The notes below the pieces were generated by a model. That model saw only the letters and a list, made by a program, of their open reading frames with translations, had not been told where the DNA came from and searched no databases. From Planctomycetota bacterium (GTDB taxonomy: Bacteria > Planctomycetota > B15-G4 > SIAN01): a stretch of 64,000 nucleotides of DNA. A program made the position numbers and the translations under genes. Of the stretch, positions 1 to 7,267 are shown piece by piece; the stretch's first letter is position 1, and each line of letters begins with the position of its first letter. The DNA lies in the NCBI GenBank assembly GCA_016795285.1, contig JAEUIC010000029.1, forward strand, positions 197,518 to 261,517, written 5' to 3'.

Positions 1-1611
1 GTGGCCGCGCTTCTCGAGCTCGGCGCCGATCGTGCGGCGCAGCGCGCTCTCGAGGTGGACGACGCCGCCGCTCGTCATGCGCGGCGTGTCGTAGTCGGTC
101 GAGCCCGAATGCTGCCAGCGCGCCGCATCGCCCGCCGCCTGCAGCCCGAGCCCGAAGTCGATGCGGTTGGTGACGATCTGCACGTGGCCTTGCGGCTGCA
201 TCGCGCCGCCCATCACGCCGAACGCCATCCACGGCGCGCCGTCCTTGGTGATGAAGGCCGGGATGATCGTGTGGAACGGCCGCTTGCCGGGCGCGTAGCC
301 GTTCGCGTGGCCCGGCTGCAGCGTGAACATCTCGCCGCGATCCTGGAAGCCGAAGCCGAGGCCGGGCACCGCGATGCCGCTGCCCATGCCGCGGTAGTTG
401 CTCTGGATCAGCGAGACCATGTTCCCGTCGCGGTCGGCGGTGGCGAGGTAGATCGTGTCGCCCTGCTCGAGCGGCGGGTGGCCGGCGTCGTAGGCCGGTG
501 CCGCGCGTTCCATCGCCAGCAAGGCGCGCCGCTGCGCCGCGTACTCCTTCGAGAGCAGCCCGGCCAACGGGATCTGCGCGAAGGCCGGATCGGCGTACCA
601 CTTCGCGCGATCCTCGAAGGCGAGCTTCTTCGCCTCCAGCATCACGTGGACCGCGTCGGCGCTGCCGCGCCCCATCGCCTTCAGGTCGAACCCCTCCAGC
701 ACGTTCAGCATCTGCAGCGCGGCGATGCCTTGGCCGTTGGGCGGCAGCTCCCAGACGTCGTAGCCGCGGTAGTTGACCGCGACCGGCTCGACCCAGGTCG
801 AGGTGTGCGCGGCGAGGTCCTCGGCGCGCAGCCACCCGCCGTTCGCCCGCATGAAGGCGTCGATCTGCTGCGCGATCGGCCCGCGGTAGTAGGCGTCGCG
901 CCCTTGCTCGGCCAGCAGCGCGTAGGTGGCGGCCAGCGCGGGATTGCGGAAGAGCTCGCCGCATTCGGGCGCGCGGCCGCTCGGCGCGAAGACCTCGAGG
1001 AAGGCGCCGGGGAGCGGGTCGCGCTGCGCTTGGCGCACGCCGCTCGCCCAATAGGAGGCGATCAGCTCGCTGACCGGGAAGCCTTCGGTCGCGTAGCGGA
1101 TCGCCGGTGCCAGCACGGCGCTCATCGGCAGCTTCCCGAACTTCGCGTGCAGCTCGAACCAGCCATCGACGGCGCCCGGCACCGAGATCGGCAGCAACCC
1201 GCGCGACGGGATCGTGGTGCGACCGAGCTTGGCGAGCTCCGCCTGCAGCACTTCGAGCGTCAGCGCGCGCGGGCTCCTGCCCGACCCGTTCAGCCCGAAG
1301 AGCCGCTTCTCCTTGGCGCTCCAGACGATGGCGAAGAGGTCGCCGCCGATCCCGCAGCCGACCGGCTCCATCAAGCCGAGCGCCGCGTTCGCCGCGATGG
1401 CCGCGTCGACGGCGCTGCCGCCCGCCTGCAGCACGTCGACGCCGATCTGCGTCGCGAGCGGCTGGCTGGTGCAGACCATGCCGTGGCGCGCGATCACTTC
1501 GGAGCGCGTCGCGAACGGCTCGCCGGTGACGCGATCGACCTGCGCCGTCGCCGCCGGCGCACCGCACGCCCACGCGAACCCGGCCGCGACGAGGAGCGGG
1601 AGAGGTTTCAT
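1..1611 (-). CDS. ggt: Gamma-glutamyltransferase, 3' end cut by window edge
   Basis: The 537 codons present match a gamma-glutamyltranspeptidase, the exported N-terminal-nucleophile hydrolase that cleaves glutathione and other gamma-glutamyl compounds. An N-terminal hydrophobic stretch ending near ATAQ suggests Sec export. The early family block GGSAVDAAIAANAALG is followed by GCGIGGDLF. The autoprocessing site lies in GDTIYLATADRDGN, where Thr386 is the expected nucleophile and new N-terminus of the small subunit. In this family the proenzyme cleaves itself just before that Thr. The ATG at 1611 lies 11 nt after the stop of the upstream methyltransferase, so the two are probably cotranscribed. 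The C-terminal end lies beyond base 1. The family call is firm. The substrate in vivo cannot be read from the sequence. Confidence 0.93.
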   Translation of the reverse strand, partial: MKPLPLLVAAGFAWACGAPAATAQVDRVTGEPFATRSEVIARHGMVCTSQPLATQIGVDVLQAGGSAVDAAIAANAALGLMEPVGCGIGGDLFAIVWSAKEKRLFGLNGSGRSPRALTLEVLQAELAKLGRTTIPSRGLLPISVPGAVDGWFELHAKFGKLPMSAVLAPAIRYATEGFPVSELIASYWASGVRQAQRDPLPGAFLEVFAPSGRAPECGELFRNPALAATYALLAEQGRDAYYRGPIAQQIDAFMRANGGWLRAEDLAAHTSTWVEPVAVNYRGYDVWELPPNGQGIAALQMLNVLEGFDLKAMGRGSADAVHVMLEAKKLAFEDRAKWYADPAFAQIPLAGLLSKEYAAQRRALLAMERAAPAYDAGHPPLEQGDTIYLATADRDGNMVSLIQSNYRGMGSGIAVPGLGFGFQDRGEMFTLQPGHANGYAPGKRPFHTIIPAFITKDGAPWMAFGVMGGAMQPQGHVQIVTNRIDFGLGLQAAGDAARWQHSGSTDYDTPRMTSGGVVHLESALRRTIGAELEKRGH

Positions 1612-1621
1612 GCGGCGGACG

Positions 1622-2383
1622 CTACGGCCGCCGCAGCGCGCTGAGAAGCGCCCCCTCGGTGCAGCTCGACGTGCGGTAGCCGGTCCAGGCGTGCCGCCGC
1701 GCGGAGTGGAAGCCGGCCGCTTCGAGCAGCTCGAGGAGCGACCGCCCCCCGATCGCGCCGCCCACTCAGGCCGACCACTCGCCGAGCGCCTCGCGCCGCT
1801 CGGGGGTCACGTCGTCGTGCAGCACGATGTCGGCCAACTGCAATCGACCGCCCGGCTTCACGACGCGCGCCCACTCGGCGACGACGCGCGGCTTGTCGAC
1901 GCAGAGGTTGAAGGCGCCGTTCGAGAGCAGCAGGTCGACGCTCGCGTCCGGCAACGGCAGCGCGACGAGCGGCGCCTCGTGGACGACGATCTCGGCCAGC
2001 TCCGGCCGCGCGGCGCGCGCTGCCGCCGCGTTCGCGCGCGCCTTGGCGACCATCGCCGGCGCGAAGTCGACGCCGATCGCCCGCCCCGCCGGCCCCGCTG
2101 CGCGGGCGGCCAACAGCAGATCGAGGCCGGCGCCGCAGCCGACGTCGAGCACGGTGGCGCCGCGCGGCGCGACGCCGAGCGACCACGGGCAACCGACGCC
2201 GGCGAACGAGTCGCTCGCCGCCGGCGGCAGCTGATCGAGCACTGCGGCGTCGTAGCCGAGCGCCAGCGCGCTCGCGCGGCCGACGGCGAAGCGCCGCTCG
2301 CTGGCGGGGTCGCGGGCGAGCGCTTCGAAGCGCGCGCGCACCTCCGCTTCGAGCCGCTGACCTGCCGTTGCCGGTTCGTCCAT
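1622..2383 (-). CDS. ArsM-like SAM methyltransferase with in-frame TGA (candidate selenoprotein)
   Basis: From the ATG at 2383, a class I SAM-dependent methyltransferase related to the arsenite methyltransferase/UbiE group runs 205 codons to a TGA at 1766-1768. Motif I is VLDVGCGAGLD (residues about 78-88); later come LLSNGAFNL and VVKPGG. The frame does not end there biologically. After the TGA the same frame continues 47 codons (VGGAIGGRSLLELLEAAGF, then WTGYRTS) to a TAG at 1622, giving the C-terminal helix-strand the family normally has. The TGA is codon 206, in EWSA-TGA-VGGAI, where relatives typically carry Cys, in ArsM an arsenic-binding Cys. A hairpin with a G-rich loop follows at SECIS distance. 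Read-through as selenocysteine gives 253 aa. The alternatives are a truncated 205-aa protein or a nonsense pseudogene. Confidence 0.72.
1738..1756 (-). promoter_or_regulatory. Candidate bacterial SECIS hairpin after the in-frame TGA
   Basis: Counting downstream from the TGA (1768-1766, minus strand), bases 10-15 (GCGATC) pair with bases 23-28 (GGTCGC), with one U-G wobble, and enclose the 7-nt loop GGGGGGC. The loop begins with G at base 16 after the TGA. Bacterial SECIS elements have a small apical loop with a conserved G among its first two bases, about 16-37 nt after the UGA, so this fits at the short end. GGG at bases 3-5 can also pair with TCC at bases 29-31 across a 5' bulge. Such stems also arise by chance in GC-rich coding DNA. 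Confidence 0.5.
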
Positions 2384-2424
2384 CGCCGGACGCTCCCCTC
2401 GCGATCCGCGCGGCGCCCCCGCGA

Positions 2425-3096
2425 TCAGCGGGCGCCGCTCGAACGGGCCGCGACGTACTCCTTGGCGCGCGCCTCGAGCTCGGGCGTCTTGAGGCCGATC
2501 GTCTTCGCCTCGGCGGTCGCCGCATCGAGCGCGACGCCGCCATCGAGCGCTCGCCACGCCAGCCAGAGCGCGCCGACGCGGTTGGCGCTGGCGCAGTGGA
2601 CGAGCGCCGGCCGCTCGATGCCGTTCAGGAGCTCGCGCGCGCGATCGAAGACGGCGTCGGTCAGCTCGTCCTTGTTGCTGAACGGCAGCGTCACGTAGGC
2701 GAGGCCGAGCTGCTGCGCGACCGCCGCTTCGTCGTAGCCGATCGGCTCGGTCGGCTTGCGCAGGTTCACGACCGTCTTGATGCCGCCCGCCTTCGCCTGG
2801 GCGAGGTCATCGGCGCTCGGTTGGCTGGCGAGGAAGTAGCCGTTCCACGTGTGCAGGCGCTGGATCGTGCCGCACGCATACGGCTCGAGCTTCTCGGTCG
2901 TGATCGCGACGTGGCCGGCGGGAGCGACGGGAGCAACCGGCGCGGTCGGCGCGGTCGGAGCGGTCGGAGCGGCCGCAGCCACCGGCGCCGGCGCGGTCGC
3001 TTGCGAACCGCAGGCGGCGAGCAGCAGCGCGAACGGCGCCGCGGCGAAGCGCCCCGAACGGCGGGCGAGGCGGGCGGTCGGTGCGAGGCGTTCCAT
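2425..3096 (-). CDS. Lipoprotein with cysteine-phosphatase (DSP/DUF442-like) domain
   Basis: A 223-aa predicted lipoprotein. The signal peptide ends in the lipobox LLAAC (lipidated Cys29). An Ala/Pro/Thr/Val linker follows (about residues 33-60, a 9-bp DNA repeat encoding PTA/PVA units), then a small phosphatase-like domain. The P-loop is VHCASANR with Cys168 and Arg173. The C-x4-R spacing is that of DUF442/beta-lactamase-hydrolase-like phosphatases rather than the classical C-x5-R. The upstream motif GIKTVVNLRKPTE is typical of that family. A Shine-Dalgarno GGAGAGAG precedes the ATG at 3096. It lies 41 nt upstream of the methyltransferase start and may lead the same transcript. The substrate is unknown, and an extracytoplasmic tyrosine-phosphatase fold is unusual. 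Confidence 0.8.
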   Translation of the reverse strand: MERLAPTARLARRSGRFAAAPFALLLAACGSQATAPAPVAAAAPTAPTAPTAPVAPVAPAGHVAITTEKLEPYACGTIQRLHTWNGYFLASQPSADDLAQAKAGGIKTVVNLRKPTEPIGYDEAAVAQQLGLAYVTLPFSNKDELTDAVFDRARELLNGIERPALVHCASANRVGALWLAWRALDGGVALDAATAEAKTIGLKTPELEARAKEYVAARSSGAR

Positions 3097-3329
3097 CACT
3101 CTCTCCAGTCGAGTCCTGCGGGCGTGCCGCGAAGGTAGCGAGCACCGCTCCCTCCAGCACCGGAGAGGCACGGAAGCGCCGCCCGTTCCCGATCGCGCCG
3201 GCCGGGCAACGCACCGCGGCGGGCGACCGCTCCCGCTACACTCCCGCCCCTTCGCGTCGCGGCGCCGATCGGCACTGCGCGCGCACCGCGGCACGCGCCG
3301 CGTCTGGATCCGCAGGAGGAGGAATCGGG

Positions 3330-4694
3330 ATGGATCGTTCCCTGACGCGCCGCGCTTGCTCGGCCACCCTGCTCGCCGCCGCCGCGGCCTTCGTCCTGCC
3401 CGGCTGCGGCGACTCGCCGTCGGCGGGCGGCGGGCCGGAAGGCGCCGCGGACGGCAAGCCGCTCACGATCTGGTGGTTCGAGTGGGATCCGCCGAAGGGG
3501 CTGCGCGAGCTCGCCAAGGACTTCACCGCGCAGACCGGGATCGCGGTCGAGGTGAAGGAGATCCCGCTCGCGAGCTACCAGGAGAAGACGTTCCTCGAGT
3601 TCGGCAACGCGACCACGAGCCACCCGACCGACTTCGACATCGTGATCGGCGACAGCCAGTGGATCGGCCGCGGCGCCAGCAAGGGGCTCTACCTCGAGCT
3701 CACCGACTGGCTACCGACCGTCGTCGACCTGAAGACGATCCACGATCGCGCCGCGAAGTACCTCTGCGAGTACCCCGAGGGCAGCGGCAAGTGGTTCGCC
3801 GCGCCGGCCGAGACCGACGCGATCGGCGTCGCCTACCGCAAGGACTGGTTCGAGGACGCCAAGGAGAAGGAGGCGTTCCAAGCCAAGTACGGCCGGCCGC
3901 TCGCCGTCCCCGACACGTGGGACGAGTTCAAGCAGGTCGCCGAGTTCTTCCAGCGCCCGGCCGAGAAGCGCTACGGCTGCACGCTCCTCTCCGGTCGCGC
4001 CTACGACGCGATGACGATGGGGCTGCAGAACCTGCTGTGGGCGTACGGCGGCGCGTGGCACGCCGAGGGGAGCAACGCGGTGAAGGGGGCGCTCGACTCG
4101 CCGGGCACCGTCGCCGCGATCGAGATGTTCCGCGAGCTGCTGAAGCTCGGCCCGAACGGCGCGGAGAACCTCGACTACGGCCAGTCGATCGCGTGCTTCG
4201 AGAACGAGTCGACGGCGATGGCGCTCAACTACTTCGCCTTCTTCCCGGGCCTCGCCAAGAAGTTCGGCGATCGCGTCGGCTTCGCGGTGGTGCCGAAGGG
4301 GCCGAAGGGACGCGTCGCGAGCCTCGGCGGCCAGGGCTTCAGCATCTCGACGAAGATCGCCGCCGCGCGCCAGGAGAAGGCGAAGAAGTTCATCGCCTGG
4401 TTCCTGCAGAAGAACGTCCAGGAGCAGTGGATCACCAAGCCGGGCGGCTTCACGGCGCACACCGAGATCCTGAAGAGCGACGCGTTCCGCAAGGCGACCG
4501 CCTACAACGCGCCGTTCGCCGACTCGATCGACTCGATGCGCGACTTCTGGAACGTCCCCTGCTTCAACGAGCTGCTCTCGGCGACCCAGAACTGGGTCGG
4601 CCAGGCGATCGACGGGCAGGTCGACACGCTGACCGCGATGCAGAAGCTCGCCGAGGAGAAGGAGCGGATCCTCAAGGAGAACGGGCTGCTGTAG
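3330..4694 (+). CDS. Extracellular sugar-binding lipoprotein of an ABC importer (family 1 SBP)
   Basis: A 454-aa solute-binding lipoprotein. The Sec signal ends in lipobox LPGC (Cys26), followed by a Gly/Ser-rich spacer. The mature part starts with LTIWWFEWDPPKGLRELAKDF and contains the family-1 features DFDIVIGDSQW, a Trp-rich centre and a C-terminal helix (ALDSPG, FLQKNVQEQWITKPGG). Such proteins capture sugars or polyols for MalF/MalG-type permeases. The start is set by a strong AGGAGGA about 10 nt before the ATG at 3330; a TACACT box lies at 3237-3242. No permease or ATPase gene adjoins it. The only importer in the window lacks its own binding protein and lies 15 kb away (19789-23951), so the two may work together (inference). 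A strong hairpin follows the stop. Confidence 0.9.
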   Translation: MDRSLTRRACSATLLAAAAAFVLPGCGDSPSAGGGPEGAADGKPLTIWWFEWDPPKGLRELAKDFTAQTGIAVEVKEIPLASYQEKTFLEFGNATTSHPTDFDIVIGDSQWIGRGASKGLYLELTDWLPTVVDLKTIHDRAAKYLCEYPEGSGKWFAAPAETDAIGVAYRKDWFEDAKEKEAFQAKYGRPLAVPDTWDEFKQVAEFFQRPAEKRYGCTLLSGRAYDAMTMGLQNLLWAYGGAWHAEGSNAVKGALDSPGTVAAIEMFRELLKLGPNGAENLDYGQSIACFENESTAMALNYFAFFPGLAKKFGDRVGFAVVPKGPKGRVASLGGQGFSISTKIAAARQEKAKKFIAWFLQKNVQEQWITKPGGFTAHTEILKSDAFRKATAYNAPFADSIDSMRDFWNVPCFNELLSATQNWVGQAIDGQVDTLTAMQKLAEEKERILKENGLL

Positions 4695-4716
4695 CTGGAA
4701 GGGCGGAGCGCCGCCT

Positions 4717-4745
4717 GGTCCGACGCTCGCGCAGAGCGTCGGACC
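4717..4745 (+). terminator. Hairpin after the solute-binding protein gene
   Basis: A perfect 12-bp stem, GGTCCGACGCTC (4717-4728) with GAGCGTCGGACC (4734-4745), encloses a 5-nt loop 23 nt after the stop codon. No T-tract follows. It probably ends or stabilises the transcript of the binding-protein gene and separates it from the convergent dodecin gene. Confidence 0.6.
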
Positions 4746-4770
4746 GGTCGTATTCGCTCGCCGACGCCCG

Positions 4771-4812
4771 GATCAGGTTTCCCTGATCAGGATTCCCTGA
4801 TCAGGATTCGTC
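4771..4812. repeat. Three tandem 14-bp units (GATCAGGWTTCCCT)
   Basis: The units start at 4771, 4785 and 4799. The first two differ at one base (GATCAGGTTTCCCT and GATCAGGATTCCCT) and the third decays after GATCAGGATT. Each junction holds the palindrome TGATCA. The last unit covers the dodecin stop codon, so the array sits between two convergent genes. No function is evident. Confidence 0.8.
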
Positions 4813-5052
4813 ATCGAGTGTGAAGCCGATCTTCACCGTGACCTGCCAATGGGCGACCTTGCCGTCCGCGAGGGAACCGCGCGTCTCGGTGACCTGGAAC
4901 CAGCGCAGGTTCCGGAGCGTCTTCGCAGCACGCGTGACGGCGTTGTTCACGGCATCGTCGCTCGACTTGCTGGACGAGCCCACCAGCTCCACGAGCTTGT
5001 AGACGCTCCCATCGCTCTTCTGCGGGTCGTTCTTCTGCTTGCCGTGCTTCAT
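4801..5052 (-). CDS. Dodecin, flavin-binding dodecamer
   Basis: An 83-aa dodecin, a small cytoplasmic protein that forms hollow dodecamers storing or sequestering flavins. The family core is complete: [20 protein letters not shown], then [16 protein letters not shown] with the flavin-stacking Trp51, then [13 protein letters not shown] at the C-terminus. The N-terminus ([16 protein letters not shown]) is slightly longer and more basic than in short dodecins. An in-frame ATG at 5103 would add 17 residues, but the ATG at 5052 has a TTGGAG Shine-Dalgarno and gives the usual length, so it is preferred. The gene stands alone, convergent with the binding-protein gene. Confidence 0.93.
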   Translation of the reverse strand: MKHGKQKNDPQKSDGSVYKLVELVGSSSKSSDDAVNNAVTRAAKTLRNLRWFQVTETRGSLADGKVAHWQVTVKIGFTLDDES

Positions 5053-5185
5053 CCGAATCTCCAAGAAGGCTCTCCTGCACGCGGAAGCGCGCACGGACAC
5101 CAAGCCACCCTAGCAACCTTGGACGCAGTCCCACGCTGCTGACGCGGCATCGAGCCACGCGGAGATCGCGTGCGACGGCGCTCCC

Positions 5186-7267
5186 TCACTCCCATTGCGG
5201 CGGCGCGGCGCGGCGCGTCTCGCCGGCGATCAGCGTGAGCTGCTCCGTCGTCTTGCGGCCGGCGACGATCCATTCGAGGGTGACGGGGCCGGGGGGAAGG
5301 AGGAGCGGCTCTCCGAGCTTTCCTCCGATCACGTCGCGATGAGGACCGAAGAGGCGCCCCTTGAAGAAGAGGCGTCCGTCGACGAGGACTCGCGCCCCGA
5401 TCGTCGTGGCGGTGGGCCGGATCGAGTCACCCGCGGCGGCCTCGGACGGCACGAACTCGAGAGATGCGGCCGGCTGCAGTTCGACCTCGAGCCACGTCGT
5501 CCCGGCCGAGGCCACCTCGACTCCGCGCACCCAGCGCACCGCGCGACGGCCATCGATGACCACCCCCACCTCGGCCACGTACTGGCCGCTGGAATGGCCG
5601 ATCACCAGGACGTCCCAGCGTCCCGCCGGGAAGGGCGAGCACTGGAGCGCGAAGCCGGCATCGAGGCTCTGCCACCGAGCGGTTGCGGGGGCGTCCCATT
5701 CACGGCCGTCGCTGTCGAAGAGTCGCGCCTCGATCAACCGATCCTTCGTCCCGGCACCGGGCTTCGCTCGGATGACGAATCGCTGGCAGAGGCCGACCCG
5801 GACGACCACCTCGCCCTCCCCGCCGTGCACCAAGAGCGGTCGCTCGGAAGCCAACGCGCCGTCGCGCGAACTTCCCGTCAACGCGAGCGCATTGCGGCGT
5901 GACGTGGCGGGAAAGCGGAAGCGCCCGTCGTCATCGGTCCTCACTTGCGACGTCGCTTGGTAGGAGCCGTCCTCCGCCAGGAAGCTCGTCGCGACCGTCC
6001 CGACCACCGGCTCGCCCTGCGGTCCGACCATCCGTCCGGCCACGACGAGCCCACGCTCCACCAGCAACGAAAGCGTCGCGCTCCGCGCTCCTTCACGCAC
6101 CTCGACGGCCGCGCAACACGTCCCGTACGCCTCCTCTTCGTGCTGCGCGTTCACCGCTGCCTCGACGCCGAAGATCGCGAAGCCGGGCGGGTGGCTCGTG
6201 ACGAAGCGGCCATCGGCGTCGGTGCTGATCCCGTTGGCGAACCATCGCGGAGCGCCGTAGATCGCAGCGCGCTCCTCGACGGCGCGTTCGACAGCAGCGG
6301 CACCTGCCGCGAGCGGCAGGCTCTGCACGAGATCGATCGTCGCCCCTTCCACCGGAAACCCGTCCTGGTCGATCACCCGTCCGCTGACGAGCACCGCCGC
6401 ACGCAACGCGAAGCGCCGCGTCTGCAACGCGCCCGCCGCGAAGCGCATCGTCACTGACTCGCGCTCGAGCAGCGCCATCCCCTCGGTCAGCTCGACGACG
6501 AGCTCGCAGTCGGGTGGCACGGCCTCGAGCAGCGCCACGCCGGCCGCATCGCTGATCGCTTCCACCACGAAGCGCGTGGCGCCGCGCCGCTCGAGCAGCC
6601 GCACGGTGACCCCCGCCGCGGGCGCGCCGTCGACGGCGACCACGGTCGCGCGCAACCGCGCCGGCCGCTCGAGCGCGAAGGTCGGCGCGCCGCCGATCGA
6701 CTCGCCAAGCTCCATCGCTGCCACCGCGCGCGGCGCGTAGCCGTCCGCAGCGACGACGAGCCAATCGTCGAGCGCGACGCTCGCGGCGAAGCGGCCGTTC
6801 GCATCGCTGCGCGCCAGCTCATGGCCGCGCTGCAGCGAGAAGAGGCCGTCGCGCAGCAGGCCGCCCGGCGCGCCCGTCGGCAGGCGAATCAGCGCGTCGG
6901 CGAGCTCGATGCCGCTGTCGGCCGCCACCACGCGACCGTGGCGCACCACCGTCGCCCGCGGCCCGCGCGTCTCGGTCCGCTGCGCCGCGGTCTCGGCATC
7001 GAGCGGCGCGTCGAGCGGAGCGTCCGCAACGAGCGGCGCCCCGTCGACTCGCGGTTCCGCGCGCGGCCCCGCTGGCGGCGGCGTCCTCTCAAGCGGCACC
7101 AGCCGCGGCCGCGCCGCGAACCCGCCACGCAGCCACCACGCGCCGCCGATCGCCGCGACGAGCCCCACCACCGCCACCGCGCCGACCACGCCGCGCCGCA
7201 TCGCAGAGCCGCTCCTGCTCGCCGTCACCGCTCGCTGTCGCTGCTCGCCGTCATTGCTCGCCGTCAT
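5186..7267 (-). CDS. Membrane-anchored carboxypeptidase-regulatory-like repeat protein (693 aa)
   Basis: A 693-aa protein with one N-terminal membrane segment (about residues 27-46), a Pro-rich linker and then several beta-sandwich domains of the carboxypeptidase regulatory-like type. These are recognised by repeated VSGRVIDQDGFPVEGATIDL, VVAGRMVGPQGEPVVGTV and DADGRF/TDDDGRFRFP motifs. Such domains are extracytoplasmic structural or sugar-binding modules with no catalytic residues visible here. The ATG at 7267 overlaps the stop of the upstream paralogue (7264-9345) as ATGA, so translation is probably coupled. A later ATG (MRRGVVG) would remove 22 residues. No specific function can be assigned. 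Confidence 0.82.
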   Translation of the reverse strand: MTASNDGEQRQRAVTASRSGSAMRRGVVGAVAVVGLVAAIGGAWWLRGGFAARPRLVPLERTPPPAGPRAEPRVDGAPLVADAPLDAPLDAETAAQRTETRGPRATVVRHGRVVAADSGIELADALIRLPTGAPGGLLRDGLFSLQRGHELARSDANGRFAASVALDDWLVVAADGYAPRAVAAMELGESIGGAPTFALERPARLRATVVAVDGAPAAGVTVRLLERRGATRFVVEAISDAAGVALLEAVPPDCELVVELTEGMALLERESVTMRFAAGALQTRRFALRAAVLVSGRVIDQDGFPVEGATIDLVQSLPLAAGAAAVERAVEERAAIYGAPRWFANGISTDADGRFVTSHPPGFAIFGVEAAVNAQHEEEAYGTCCAAVEVREGARSATLSLLVERGLVVAGRMVGPQGEPVVGTVATSFLAEDGSYQATSQVRTDDDGRFRFPATSRRNALALTGSSRDGALASERPLLVHGGEGEVVVRVGLCQRFVIRAKPGAGTKDRLIEARLFDSDGREWDAPATARWQSLDAGFALQCSPFPAGRWDVLVIGHSSGQYVAEVGVVIDGRRAVRWVRGVEVASAGTTWLEVELQPAASLEFVPSEAAAGDSIRPTATTIGARVLVDGRLFFKGRLFGPHRDVIGGKLGEPLLLPPGPVTLEWIVAGRKTTEQLTLIAGETRRAAPPQWE

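Noticed and set aside
1608-2543. A 311-codon minus-strand frame covering the methyltransferase, suggesting an alternative gene or a frameshifted C-terminus.
   Set aside because: It is Arg/Ala/Gly-rich out-of-frame translation. The true methyltransferase C-terminus lies in the same frame as its N-terminus, after the TGA, so no frameshift is needed.
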